Assembly: GCF_045679555.1 (NCBI RefSeq)
Contig: NC_092096.1
Span: forward strand, 17,861,612 to 17,925,611
From: Salvelinus alpinus
Taxonomy: Eukaryota > Chordata > Actinopteri > Salmoniformes > Salmonidae
DNA: 64,000 nucleotides
Direction: 5' to 3'
Part shown: piece by piece, positions 43,601 through 52,826 of the stretch
Layout of the letters: each line of letters opens with the position of its first letter
How positions within the stretch are numbered: the stretch's first letter is position 1
Program-made: the position numbers and the translations under genes
Notes under the pieces: model-generated
Told to the model about the DNA's origin: nothing
The model's database searches: none
Seen by the model: only the letters and a program-made list of their open reading frames with translations

Positions 43601-46600
43601 CTAATATACTCCTGGAGGAGACAATACAAATCCTCTGACACCTTAACAAAATGATGATGTACTGTAAATGTTAAAAAAGGCTGCAATATGCCACTGTGTG
43701 TCTCAGGTATCTCCTTCAGCCTCCGCCTGATCTGCTCCTCTCTTCATGTTAGCATAGCAACAACTGCCATAGCAACCTGACACACCTGGCACCAGAGTTC
43801 CTAATCTCCCATGCTCACCTGGTCTTACCCTGCATTGGTTTCTTTATCACTCTCCTCACAGACTTTATCTTTGTCTTCCTCTAAAACCCCCGTTAACTCC
43901 TTTCATCTCTCTTTCTCCTAATCATCCACACAACATGTACACAAGCACAGGAGAACTTGTTGTTTTTTTATGCTTCCAAAAGCTACTGTAGGGATTTTCT
44001 CTGTTTTGATTCATATGTGCTGTAGTTCTAATGTAGTAAACATGTCTCTGCCACTGGCTTTGGGAGGGATAGCTTACATACAGTATGTGTGTAGTGATGC
44101 AAGGGGGATTTCCACTGGTTCCTGTTTTTAACAATGACACACCTCTATAGGACGGGAAGCAAAACACCTTGCAACACCATTTCTGCCTGGAGCAAGAGCA
44201 CTGCCTGGAGCAAGAGCACTGCCTGGAGCAAGAGCACTGCCTGGAGCAAGAGCACAGCCTGGAGCAAGAGCACTGCCTGGAGCAAGAGCACTGCCTGGAG
44301 CAAGAGCACTGCCTGGAGCAAGAGAACTGCCTGGAGCAAGAGCACTGCCTGGAGCAAGAGCACTGCTGTTGTCATGCAAAGTGACTAAAGAAATCATATC
44401 CATGTTCCTGTCAGTAAATAGAACTCTTTACAGCTGAATAATATCCATGTTCCTGCCAGTAAATAGAACTCTTTACAGCTGAATAATATCCATGTTCCTG
44501 TCAGTAAATAGAACTCTTTACAGCTGAATAATATCCATGTTCCTGTCAGTAAATAGAACTCTTTACAGATGAATAATATCCATGTTCCTGTCAGTAAATA
44601 GAACTCTTTACAGCTGAATAATATCCATGTTCCTGTCAGTAAATAGAACTCTTTACAGCAGAATAATATCCATGTTCCTGTCAGTAAATAGAACTCGTTA
44701 CAGCAGAATAATATCCATGTTCCTGTCAGTAAATAGAACTCGTTACAGCAGAATAATATCCATGTTCCTGTCAGTAAATAGAACTCTTTACAGCTGAATA
44801 ATATCCATGTTTCTGTCAGTAAATAGAACTCTTTACAGCGGAATAATGTCCATGTTCCTGTCAGTAAATAGAACTCTTTACAGCTGAATAATATCCATGT
44901 TCCTGTCAGTAAATAGAACTCTTTACAGCTGAATAATATCCATGTTCCTGTCAGTAAATAGAACTCTTTACAGCTGAATAATATCCATGTTCCTGTCAGT
45001 AAATAGAACTCTTTACAGCTGAATAATATCCATGTTCCTGTCAGTAAATAGAACTCTTTACAGCTGAATAATATCCATGTTCCTGTCAGTAAATAGAACT
45101 CTTTACAGCTGAATAATATCCATGTTCCTGTCAGTAAATAGAACTCTTTACAGCTGAATAATATCCATGTTCCTGTCAGTAAATAGAACTCTTTACAGCT
45201 GAATAATATCCATGTTCCTGTCAGTAAATAGAACTCTTTACAGCAGAATAATATCCATGTTCCTGTCAGTAAATATAACTCTTTATAGCAGAATAATATC
45301 CATGTTCCTGTCAGTAAATAGAACTCTTTACAGCTGAATAATATCCATGTTCCTGTCAGTAAATATAACTCTTTACAGCAGAATAATATCCATGTTCCTG
45401 TCAGTAAATAGAACTCTTTACAGCTGAATAATATCCATGTTCCTGTCAGTAAATAGAACTCTTTACAGCTGAATAATATCCATGTTCCTGTCAGTAAATA
45501 GAACTCTTTACAGCTGAATAATATCCATGTTCCTGTCAGTAAATAGAACTCTTTACAGCAGAATAATATCCATGTTCCTGTCAGTAAATAGAACTCGTTA
45601 CAGCAGAATAATATCCATGTTCCTGTCAGTAAATAGAACTCGTTACAGCAGAATAATATCCATGTTCCTGTCAGTAAATAGAACTCTTTACAGCTGAATA
45701 ATATCCATGTTCCTGTCAGTAAATAGAACTCTTTACAGCGGAATAATGTCCATGTTCCTGTCAGTAAATAGAACTCTTTACAGCTGAATAATATCCATGT
45801 TCCTGTCAGTAAATAGAACTCTTTACAGCTGAATAATATCCATGTTCCTGTCAGTAAATAGAACTCTTTACAGCTGAATAATATCCATGTTCCTGTCAGT
45901 AAATAGAACTCTTTACAGCTGAATAATATCCATGTTCCTGTCAGTAAATAGAACTCTTTACAGCTGAATAATATCCATGTTCCTGTCAGTAAATAGAACT
46001 CTTTACAGCAGAATAATATCCATGTTCCTGTCAGTAAATATAACTCTTTATAGCAGAATAATATCCATGTTCCTGTCAGTAAATAGAACTCTTTACAGCT
46101 GAATAATATCCATGTTCCTGTCAGTAAATAGAACTCTTTACAGCAGAATAATATCCATGTTCCTGTCAGTAAATAGAACTCTTTATAGCAGAATAATATC
46201 CATGTTCCTGTCAGTAAATAGAACTCTTTACAGCTGAATAATATCCATGTTCCTGTCAGTAAATAGAACTCTTTACAGCTGAATAATATCCATGTTCCTG
46301 TCAGTAAATAGAACTCTTTACAGCTGAATAATATCCATGTTCCTGTCAGTAAATAGAACTCTTTAACGCTGAATAATGTCCATGTTCCTGTCAGTAAATA
46401 GAACTCTTTACAGCTGAATAATGTCCATGTTCCTGTCAGTAAATATAACTCTTTACAGCTGAATAATATCCATGTTCCTGTCAGTAAATAGAACTCTTTA
46501 CAGCTGAATAATATCCATGTTCCTGTCAGTAAATAGAACTCTTTACAGCTGAATAATATCCATGTTCCTGTCAGTAAATAGAACTCTTTACAGCTGAATA

Positions 46601-48421
46601 ATGTCCATGTTCCTGTCAGTAAATAGTACAAGCAGTCTCAATAAATGCTGTTTACATTGATCTCTGTCTGTGTGGTTACAGTTGTCACAGGGAGTTGTGT
46701 GTGTGGTTACAGTTGTCACAGGGAGTTATGTGTGTGGTACAGGGAGAGCAACAATGGTCTAGTGTTGTCATCATGCATGATTTGCATACGTTCTGATGTG
46801 CGCTCAGTTGAGGCAACAAGGCCCTATTCACACAGAGTGGCCATAAACCAAATGGCACTCTATTCCCTATATAGTGCATTACTTTCGACCAGAGACATGG
46901 GCCCTGGTCAAAAGTAGTGCACTAGATAAGGAATAGGGTGCGCTCTGGGACAGAGCCCCAGACTGAGATACATTCTGAAGCCATCCACTTGTCTGCTCTT
47001 CCTTCCTTCCTGTGTCAAAGGTCAGTTGGTTGAGGATACGGCCAGTAACACAGAATGAAATAGAAGCCATTCTAGAATGAAGGAGGTATATGACACACAG
47101 TCGGCCCCTCTAGTAATAATGTACAGATACCACTCTTAAACAAAAAGGTGCTATCTACAACCCAACATGGTTATTTGGCTGTCCCCATAGAACCCTTTTT
47201 GCTTCTTTCCACAGAGGGTTCTACATGGAACCAAAAAGGGTTCTCCTACGGGGACAGTGGAAGAATACTTTTGTGACCCTTTATTCTAAGAGTGTTTCTC
47301 TGTGGTTGGTAAGAGGAAGAGAGCGCACCATAAATACCTTCCTGTCACCTCTCTTGTCTGGCAGGTTTGGGGAACAATACACTTAGCAGGTGTAGGTAGA
47401 GGAGGGAGGGAGGTGCCCTCCAGCTACACAATCATTTAAACCTAAAGTATCTCTAAAGTGTTTAAACCTACACTCTTACAAAAAAGGGTTCCAAAAGAGT
47501 TCTTCGGCTGACCCATAGGAGAACCCTTTTTGATTCCAGTTAGAACTGTTTTTGGCTCCAGGTAGAACCATCTGTAGAAAGGGTTCTACATGGAACACAA
47601 AAGCATTCTACATGCAACCAAAAAGCCTTTAAGGTTCTAGATAGCAAAACAAATGATAAGAGTGTAGCCAGCCCCTCATAGAGGTTTCCTATTCAAGCAT
47701 ACAGTAGTTTGACCTCAATAGGTACTTAAGGCTTACTCTCACTTTTCTCACTGAAGTTTTAAAAAAATACTGGTGTTTTTGGTCAGGGAAGAGAAAGAGG
47801 AATGACTGATGTGTTGTAGGAGAACCAGAAAGGCGAGTCCCTCATGAAATGCTGGTCCAACTTGTATTAAGTGTCAACTTAATTAAGGCCTGCAAAGCCT
47901 TCTTGGCAGTATCACAAGACAACAGCTGTATTTTACACCTACCACTCAAATGGTCTGGAAACTGAAGTATTCAGACAGCAACTAATCTGATCAGGAGGCA
48001 ACACTTTGACATTTCAGTTATACGTTATGTGTATAGTCAACAACAGAAGACGTGTTGTAGATGTTCAAACTATCAACAAATCACCAACTGCAACTCTGTT
48101 GCTATGCAACAGCTTGCTGGAGTGACAGTAGGGTTATGTTTAAGGCTGGCTTTCATTGAACCTTTTTACTTCTATAAGGCACCATCTCTTCTAAACGTTT
48201 GAGGCTGAATTCCTCACCTTAATTCTCTTGCCGTCGATGTCCACTGTCCGCACGGTGAAGTCCACTCCTATGGTGTTCTGTTGCCTCTCTGAAAACTGTC
48301 CTGACTTGAAGCTCTGGACCACGCAGGTCTTGCCCACATTAGAATCTCCAATCAGGATGATCTTGAACAGGAAATCAAAGGATTCGTCCTGCAGCTCTAC
48401 TCCTCCAGTTGGCTGCTGCAT
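40357..48421 (-). CDS. rab19: Rab GTPase, RAB19/RAB43-like, three coding exons (223 aa)
   Basis: A small GTPase that cycles between GTP- and GDP-bound forms and marks a vesicle-trafficking compartment. Coding exons: 48421-48218, 41093-40910 and 40640-40357. All junctions are GT/AG, and the phases (0 and 1) join into 223 residues. Motifs: P-loop GDSNVGKTC (25-33), switch I NTIGVDF with T50, [11 protein letters not shown] (72-82), NKSD (131-134) and ETSAK (160-164). The C-terminus KKTCC carries two cysteines for geranylgeranylation. The stretches [18 protein letters not shown] and LETSAKE favour RAB19 over RAB43; this is a judgement from memory. The length is normal for a Rab and no key residue is missing. 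The ATG at 48421 is the first in frame after a likely 5' UTR splice acceptor. Intron 1 (41094-48217) is mostly minisatellite; intron 2 is 269 bp. Confidence 0.92.
40910..41093 (-). CDS. rab19: rab19 coding exon 2
   Basis: 184 bases: 61 codons from MQVWDTAGQ to NVVLCLI plus the first base of a Gly codon. The acceptor is TGTAAAACAG and the donor GTGAGC. It encodes switch II and the central helices. Confidence 0.93.
41146..43629. repeat. 46-bp minisatellite in rab19 intron 1
   Basis: About 54 copies of a 46 bp unit with AATGATCTCACAGTCTAATA and TACTCCTGGAGGGAACAATA. The junction hexamer varies (GGGAAC, GGAGAC, GTGGCC, GGGTAC, GAGAAC, GGGCCC), as do CTCACAG/CTTACAG/CATCACAG. The order of variants repeats over about 16 units. 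The array starts about 50 bases upstream of the exon 2 acceptor. Confidence 0.96.
43630..44182. other. Rab intron 1, unique part
   Basis: Unique intronic sequence without repeats or exons that I recognise. Confidence 0.5.
44183..44367. repeat. 18-bp minisatellite in rab19 intron 1
   Basis: About ten copies of CTGCCTGGAGCAAGAGCA. The 18 bp period keeps all frames open on both strands (for example LEQEHC on plus, LAPGSA on minus). This is not coding. Confidence 0.95.
44396..46627. repeat. 45-bp minisatellite in rab19 intron 1
   Basis: About 49 copies of a 45 bp unit with CCATGTTCCTGTCAGTAAAT and AGAACTCTTTACAGCTGAAT. The minus strand, which is the sense strand of the Rab gene, is open for 745 codons with a 15-residue period (YLLTGTW, FSCKEF). 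This follows from a stop-free 45 bp unit and is not taken as a gene. Confidence 0.95.
46848..46950. mobile_element. Fold-back MITE, second copy
   Basis: CCAAATGGCACTCTATTCCC and GGAATAGGGTGCGCTCTGGGA form inverted arms around GACCAGAGACATGGGCCCTGG. It is the same family as 27615-27740 but more diverged. Confidence 0.8.
47131..47294. mobile_element. Fold-back MITE with CACTCTTA ends, copy 1
   Basis: Ends CACTCTTAAAC and TCTAAGAGTG. Internal inverted blocks GGTTCTACATGGAACC, CTGTCCCCATAGAACCC and GGGTTCTCCTACGGGGACAG allow a long hairpin. Confidence 0.8.
47470..47665. mobile_element. Fold-back MITE with CACTCTTA ends, copy 2
   Basis: Ends ACACTCTTACAAA and ATAAGAGTGT. It holds AGGGTTCCAAAAGAGTTCTT, GACCCATAGGAGAACCC and AGGGTTCTACATGGAA blocks like copy 1, 175 bases away in the same intron. 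Confidence 0.8.
47666..48217. other. Rab intron 1, 5' part
   Basis: Unique intronic sequence up to the donor at 48217; nothing else recognised. Confidence 0.5.
48218..48421 (-). CDS. rab19: rab19 coding exon 1
   Basis: 68 codons from [11 protein letters not shown] to DIDGKRIK, followed by the donor GTGAGG. It encodes the N-terminus, the P-loop and switch I. Upstream on minus, GGCTCCCAG and GGACAG are possible acceptors for a noncoding first exon. A longer reading from TTG at 48463 has no ATG and is not used. Confidence 0.92.
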
Positions 48422-49220
48422 CGTGAAGAGGAGTGGGCTGTCCGGGCCTGGGAGCCACACCAAGACAGTGACTTAGTGTCACGTCACAATGCTATGACTA
48501 TGTTATAACTGTGTTATAAGCAAGTGCGTGATGTCTGCCTTACAATGCTATCCCCTGATGGTTGTGGCTAGGTTATAATCACAGATGACCTAGGGTCTCT
48601 TGTTGACTTGTACCTGTCGCTTAGTGACTTCTAAATCCTCCTAGGCCAGAGAAGGCTCTTCCATATACAGTAGCTTCAGTCCTGTAGTAGGTCACAGCAA
48701 AGGTGTGGAAAATAGCATTCTTTTGTTGATCAGGTGATACAGAATTTCCTTCTGGCCATATAACCACCTCAGAGCTGAGAATGGAGCACAGGTGTTTCAG
48801 TCAAGCCCAGAATGTTCCCTCCAATCAGGCCTCTCTCCCTCTCCCCCCCTTACATCCACCAGGTGAGGATAACAGCGGCTCAATTCTCCAGAAAGAAAGC
48901 ATTCCCTTTCTGCTCCCGAACAGCCTCCTTCTCAGGTGTTGCACCACTTCATTTCCAACGGCAACAGAGTGCACTGAACAGCCAATAGTAAGCACTACTC
49001 TTCCACACAGAATAAGAAACAGATTGAGTCTCCTTTACACTGTCAAACGAGCTGCCATCTTTCTCCTCCACGTTGTCTTTGTTAGTGGATGTTACTTTCT
49101 CTTCCTCCATCCACCTGTTGCCTTCCCGCCCTCATTAGGTTTTTCCGTCTCTCTCTACCCGCCCACCCTTAACTGTCCAACTGCACCGCACAAACAATTT
49201 AATCCCGCCCTACCTGCTAA
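48422..49220. other. Rab 5' flank, noncoding
   Basis: Probably holds the 5' UTR and intron of the Rab gene. A plus-strand frame of 187 codons (48781-49344) has no recognisable domain, and its composition (Pro/Ser/Leu) looks accidental. Confidence 0.35.
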
Positions 49221-49265
49221 TCGTCACGTGAGTCCCCACCTGCGGTATTGTGGGAAATGTAGTGT
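49221..49265 (-). promoter_or_regulatory. Promoter-like motif pair: E-box CACGTG and ACTACATTTCCCA
   Basis: CACGTG at 49225-49230 lies within GTCACGTGAG, a USF/TFE-type E-box. It is followed by GCGGTATTGTGGGAAATGTAGT (49242-49263), whose minus strand contains ACTACATTTCCCACAAT, resembling the ACTACAATTCCC/ZNF143-associated promoter motif. The site is about 800 bases upstream of the Rab start codon in the right orientation. A noncoding first exon would be needed between them. Assignment to this gene is inferred. Confidence 0.4.
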
Positions 49266-49507
49266 TTCAGTTCTCATTGACATTGCTCTCAAAACCTGGA
49301 CACAATCTGTTAAAAATACTTTGTTAAAACACTTTCCAAATTAAATAGATAACAAAACAGATACAAAAACAGATAAACCGTTTTGATGTATTATAATTAT
49401 ATATTATGTTATTGTTATTGTCTTTAACTTTGAGAAAAACAACTTTCCGTATTTGTGGAAACTCTGCCTCACATTCTATTCAATGTTGGAACTCACAACT
49501 GTAAAGC

Positions 49508-49672
49508 AGTTGTTTTGAATTAAACATTCTGTTCAAATGACGAGCATCTTCCAGAACACTTCAATCAAAACATTCTGTTCAAATGACGAGCATCTTCCAG
49601 AACACTTCAATCAAAACATTCTGTTCAAATGACGAGCATCTTCCAGAACACTTCAATCAAAACATTATCCAC
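49508..49672. repeat. 46-bp tandem repeat, about 3 copies
   Basis: Three near-perfect copies of a unit containing CATTCTGTTCAAATGACGAG and CATCTTCCAGAACACTTCAA. Confidence 0.9.
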
Positions 49673-49854
49673 CACAACATAACGCCGGCTTGTGGATTGG
49701 TGGAGGAATGGCTTGGCTACCTTTGCAGAGTCTTGGGGACAGTGACAGAGCGTACGAGATGACGAGTGAGGATCTCCAGGGGGGAAAAAGGAAAGAGTTT
49801 TGAGGAAAAAGAAAACATAAAAAGAAAAAGAAAACTTAAAAGTAGAAGAAAATG

Positions 49855-50869
49855 ACTTTCAGAAGAAGAGGGAACAGATGGATGAAGAGGAGAAGAAATA
49901 GGGGGAACTGGATGAGAAAGAAAGGCTGGAGCTTGCAGTAGACCGGGCAATACAAGCAGCGGGGGATCCATTAAGATCTGTGATACAGAAAGAGAAAAGG
50001 AAGAATAGAGTGCAGAGATAAAGCAGTCAGAGACGAAGAGACAGAGAGAAGAAGGTACACCTGAAGCAAGATGGGGAGTTGGAATGGCATCTAATTAAGG
50101 TGGAGAGAGAGAAGGTTGTTAGAGGCAGAGTTGAGGAGGACAAGAGAAGGGAAGGAAGAGATAGAGCTGGAGAAGGAGAGAGAGAAATGGTGCACGTGGA
50201 GATGGAGAGAGCAGAAGGGAAGGAAGAGATAGAGCTGGAGAAGGAGAGAGAGAAATGGTGCACAGTGGCGATGGAGAGAGCAGAAGGGAAGGAAGAGATA
50301 GAGCTGGAGAAGGAGAGAGAGAAACGGTGCACAGAGTTAACCAGAAGAAGGAAAAGGAGATGATAGATTCAGAGGATAACAGAGTTAACCAGAAGAAGCT
50401 TTGGTTTGAGTCGAACAGCTAGATAGAGAGATACGCTGGAGTACCAGCTATAGCTGGAGGACCGTCAGGAAGTATGTTGGGGGCAATGGTGAGGTTTAGG
50501 AGCGTGAGAAAGATGATAAAAGAATTGTAAAAGAAAGAGATAGAGGACAGAGAGTAGATAAAAGAGGAGAGCAAGGCAGCGCAGGAGATCAGGTCACTCA
50601 GCAAACTCCTGGATCTAGAGATGGAGAGAGCGAGAGAACTGGAGAAGATGGAGAAGAACAAGAAGAGAGAGGAGTGGGTCAGGGACCTGGAGGAGCAGAG
50701 AGTGGGACAGGAGGAAGAGGAGGAGAGAGAGGGGGTGGGGGACTGAGAGAAATGCAATGGAGGAAGAGAACATGCATCTGAGGGAGACTATTGACGTGCT
50801 TAATACCATCATTGACTTGCAGGACATGAAAAGCAATGGAAACATGGCGAGAACCATGCACCAGTAGTA
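49855..50869 (+). pseudogene. Decayed coiled-coil coding region
   Basis: Separate stretches on plus read as Glu/Lys-rich coiled coil. 49855-50023: DFQKKREQMDEEEKK, a stop, then GELDEKERLELAVDRAIQAA and DPLRSVIQKEKRKNRVQR. 50079-50363: a 23-residue (69 bp) block, ERAEGKEEIELEKEREK, repeated about 2.5 times. 50503-50746: KEIEDRE, a stop, AAQEIRSLSKLLDLEMERAR, REEWVRDLEEQRVGQ. After a frameshift, 50746-50868 reads MEEENMHLRETIDVLNTIID and ends MHQ-stop. In-frame TAG/TAA codons and frame changes argue for a pseudogene, perhaps a relic of the salmonid genome duplication. I do not recognise the family. Simple GA-rich sequence alone could mimic part of this, but the last segment looks genuinely protein-like. 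Confidence 0.45.
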
Positions 50870-51326
50870 AAGACCCCTCTTAATCTAGGTTATTTGGATA
50901 GTCCATCTGTAGATGCTCTTCAGATCTTCATACAGATGACGGATCTTAATTTGATCATCCTGTTGTTGATGAGAATTTTCCTGCACATCAGAAAATGCAA
51001 ACTTGTAGTGTATTCAAGGTTTAAAAAAGGCTTCTAAAGTTTGTAATTTCCACCTAAAAAATGTCAGACTGATTTGCCCTAATGAAAAATGTATCAACCC
51101 CTACAAAAAATGTCCATTAATTATAATCCACATAATAATTCAAATGTTTTCCTGCTGTGAAAAATGGGGGATAATAAACAAACAAACAATCTGTTCATAA
51201 GCAACTGCTTGCTAAAGTTACGGTTAGGGTAAGGTTTAAAATAAGGATGAGGGTTAAGGTTAGAGTTAGGGTTTGTAGACAGATGAAATGCTACTGATAG
51301 TCTGTAGAAGTATCAGGGGCCCTTCC

Positions 51327-51416
51327 TAGCCTGGGAACCAGTCTGTTTGTGCCATCATGCCTCTGCTTGTCATGCCAAACACATGATAACACAAACAGAT
51401 CTGGGAACAGGCTAGG
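51327..51416. mobile_element. Short palindromic MITE fragment
   Basis: AGCCTGGGAACCAGTCTGTT and AACAGATCTGGGAACAGGCTA form the inverted ends. The centre TTGTCATGCCAAACACATGA resembles the element at 55919. Confidence 0.7.
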
Positions 51417-51495
51417 CCCCTCTCTCTCTCTCTAGGATGTGTGCATCTAACTAACTTGATGAGTTAATATCTACTGCCCTCCTGTGATTTTACAG

Positions 51496-51576
51496 TGCAA
51501 TGCAGGTCATTTGGGGAGCCATGACGATGGACCCACAGCAGCGCAGCACGTTGCCAAGGAAACTTCTGCCACACAG
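51496..51576 (+). CDS. Possible coding exon (27 codons, phase 0-0)
   Basis: Acceptor TGTGATTTTACAG and donor CAG|GTAAATAG bracket 81 bases that are open in one frame (CNAGHLGSHDDGPTAAQHVA...TQ). It joins in phase to the exon at 51839. Without transcript data this is a prediction. It could be part of the same coiled-coil gene as the fragments upstream. Confidence 0.35.
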
Positions 51577-51634
51577 GTAAATAGAACAAAGTAGTTTATT
51601 GAATTAAGGTAAAATTATATGAGTAGGTATCACA

Positions 51635-51758
51635 GTAGCCTGGGTACCAGTCTGTTAACATCCCACCCCTTGTACTCCGTGTCACATGCCAAATGTTTAG
51701 CATGACAAGGAGTGGCAAGGAGTGGAATGATAGCTAAATAGACTGGTAACCAGACTAC
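51635..51758. mobile_element. Short palindromic MITE, second type
   Basis: GTAGCCTGGGTACCAGTCTG and AGACTGGTAACCAGACTAC are inverted ends around CACATGCCAAATGTTTAGCATG. It lies in the intron between the two predicted exons. Confidence 0.7.
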
Positions 51759-51838
51759 AACCACTGGTCTAATATCATACAGTTTAGAGTCCTTCATTAC
51801 GTCTTCATTGTTTTAATCAACTTTTCCTCCTGAGTCAG

Positions 51839-52108
51839 ACTGTATTCAGTTGGAATAAAGAGAAAGATAAGTTGAAGAAACAAGAGGAGGAGAGGAAGAG
51901 AAAAGAAGCAGAGACAAAGACAGAGAAGGTAGAACAGAAGAGGAGAGAGAAAGGGCTGAGGGAGTGTGAAAGACAGGAGGAGAAGAGGGTGAAACGGGGA
52001 AAGAAGATGAGAGGAAGAGAGAGGAGGATGAGAGGAGAGAGGAAGAGAGAGGAGGATGAGAGGAGAGAGGAGAGAGTAGTAGGAAAAGAGGAAGAGAGAG
52101 GAGGATGA
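51839..52108 (+). CDS. Possible coding exon of a Glu/Lys/Arg-rich coiled-coil protein
   Basis: The acceptor CTTTTCCTCCTGAGTCAG is strong. In the frame continued from 51576 the sequence reads TVFSWNKEKDKLKKQEEERK followed by about 65 further charged residues (VEQKRREKGLRECERQEEKR) and stops at 52106-52108. Alternatively it could splice out at AAGAGG|GTGAAAC (near 51989) to the open segment at 55668. The predicted product is a single long charged helix. I do not recognise the protein. Part of the open frame is GA-rich low-complexity sequence, which lowers confidence. Confidence 0.4.
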   Translation, partial: TVFSWNKEKDKLKKQEEERKRKEAETKTEKVEQKRREKGLRECERQEEKRVKRGKKMRGRERRMRGERKREEDERREERVVGKEEERGG

Positions 52109-52333
52109 GAGGAGAGAGCAGACGGAAAAAACAAAGGCAGAAAATTAAATGAGGATGGGGAGAGGACAAAGGTCATTGGAGGAAATGCCATTTTTGTCCA
52201 AGTCTGATTGTGACTTCCTGTGATAATGGCAAAGTAATTTTGGTAATACAGTTGGGTTAAGTAAACAAAATATATATTTTTAAGAGATGTTGGTTGTCGA
52301 ATAAAGGAATATAATCTTAAAAGACGCTTCTCC

Positions 52334-52826
52334 TGTAACAGTCCTGACCTGTTTTATGTTGTTTTTATGTGTTTATGGTCAGGGCATGTGTTTTGGGTGG
52401 GCAGTCTATGTTATTCGTTTCTATGTTGGTTTTGGTTTGCCTGGTATGGCTCTTGATTAGAGGCAGGTGGTTTGCGTTTTTCTCTAATCAAGAGTCATAT
52501 TTAGGTAGGGCATTCTCACTGTTTGTTTGTGGGTGATTGTCTCCTGTGTCGTCGAATGTATGTACCATACGGGACTGTTTGGCTGTTCGTTTATTTCGAT
52601 GTCGTCCGTCTCCTGTACGTAAGTTTATGTTTAGTTATGTAAGTTTATGTTCAGGTTTCGTTCAACGTCGTTTTCTTGTTTTGTAGTTTGAAAGTGTTTT
52701 GTTTCGTTTCGTGTTGCCATCATCGTTATTAAATAAAGATGGCTTATTTCCCAAAGCCTGCGTTTTGGTCTGAGGATCCTTCTCTCCTCACCTCATCCGA
52801 GGATGAGGAGAGCGACAGCCGTTACA
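52334..52826 (+). repeat. 5' LTR
   Basis: Contains hairpin 1 (CCTGACC 52343-52349 / GGTCAGG 52377-52383), hairpin 2 (arms 52446-52462 and 52482-52498, 17 pairs including one G-U), a duplicated GTAAGTTTATGTT block (near 52618 and 52639), the polyadenylation signal AATAAA at 52732-52737 and, one base later, the ATG of the long ORF. The last 88 bases encode the ORF's N-terminus. Confidence 0.92.

Noticed and set aside
44396-46627. 745-codon open frame on the minus strand in the Rab intron
   Set aside because: It consists only of a stop-free 45 bp tandem unit (15-residue period). It has no start context, no non-repeat domain, and lies wholly within an intron.
48422-48463. N-terminal extension of the Rab protein
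   Set aside because: The in-frame extension has no ATG, starting only at TTG. The ATG at 48421 gives the usual Rab N-terminal length.
48781-49344. 187-codon plus-strand gene upstream of the Rab gene
   Set aside because: It has no domain or splice support and overlaps the likely Rab promoter and UTR on the other strand. The composition looks accidental.
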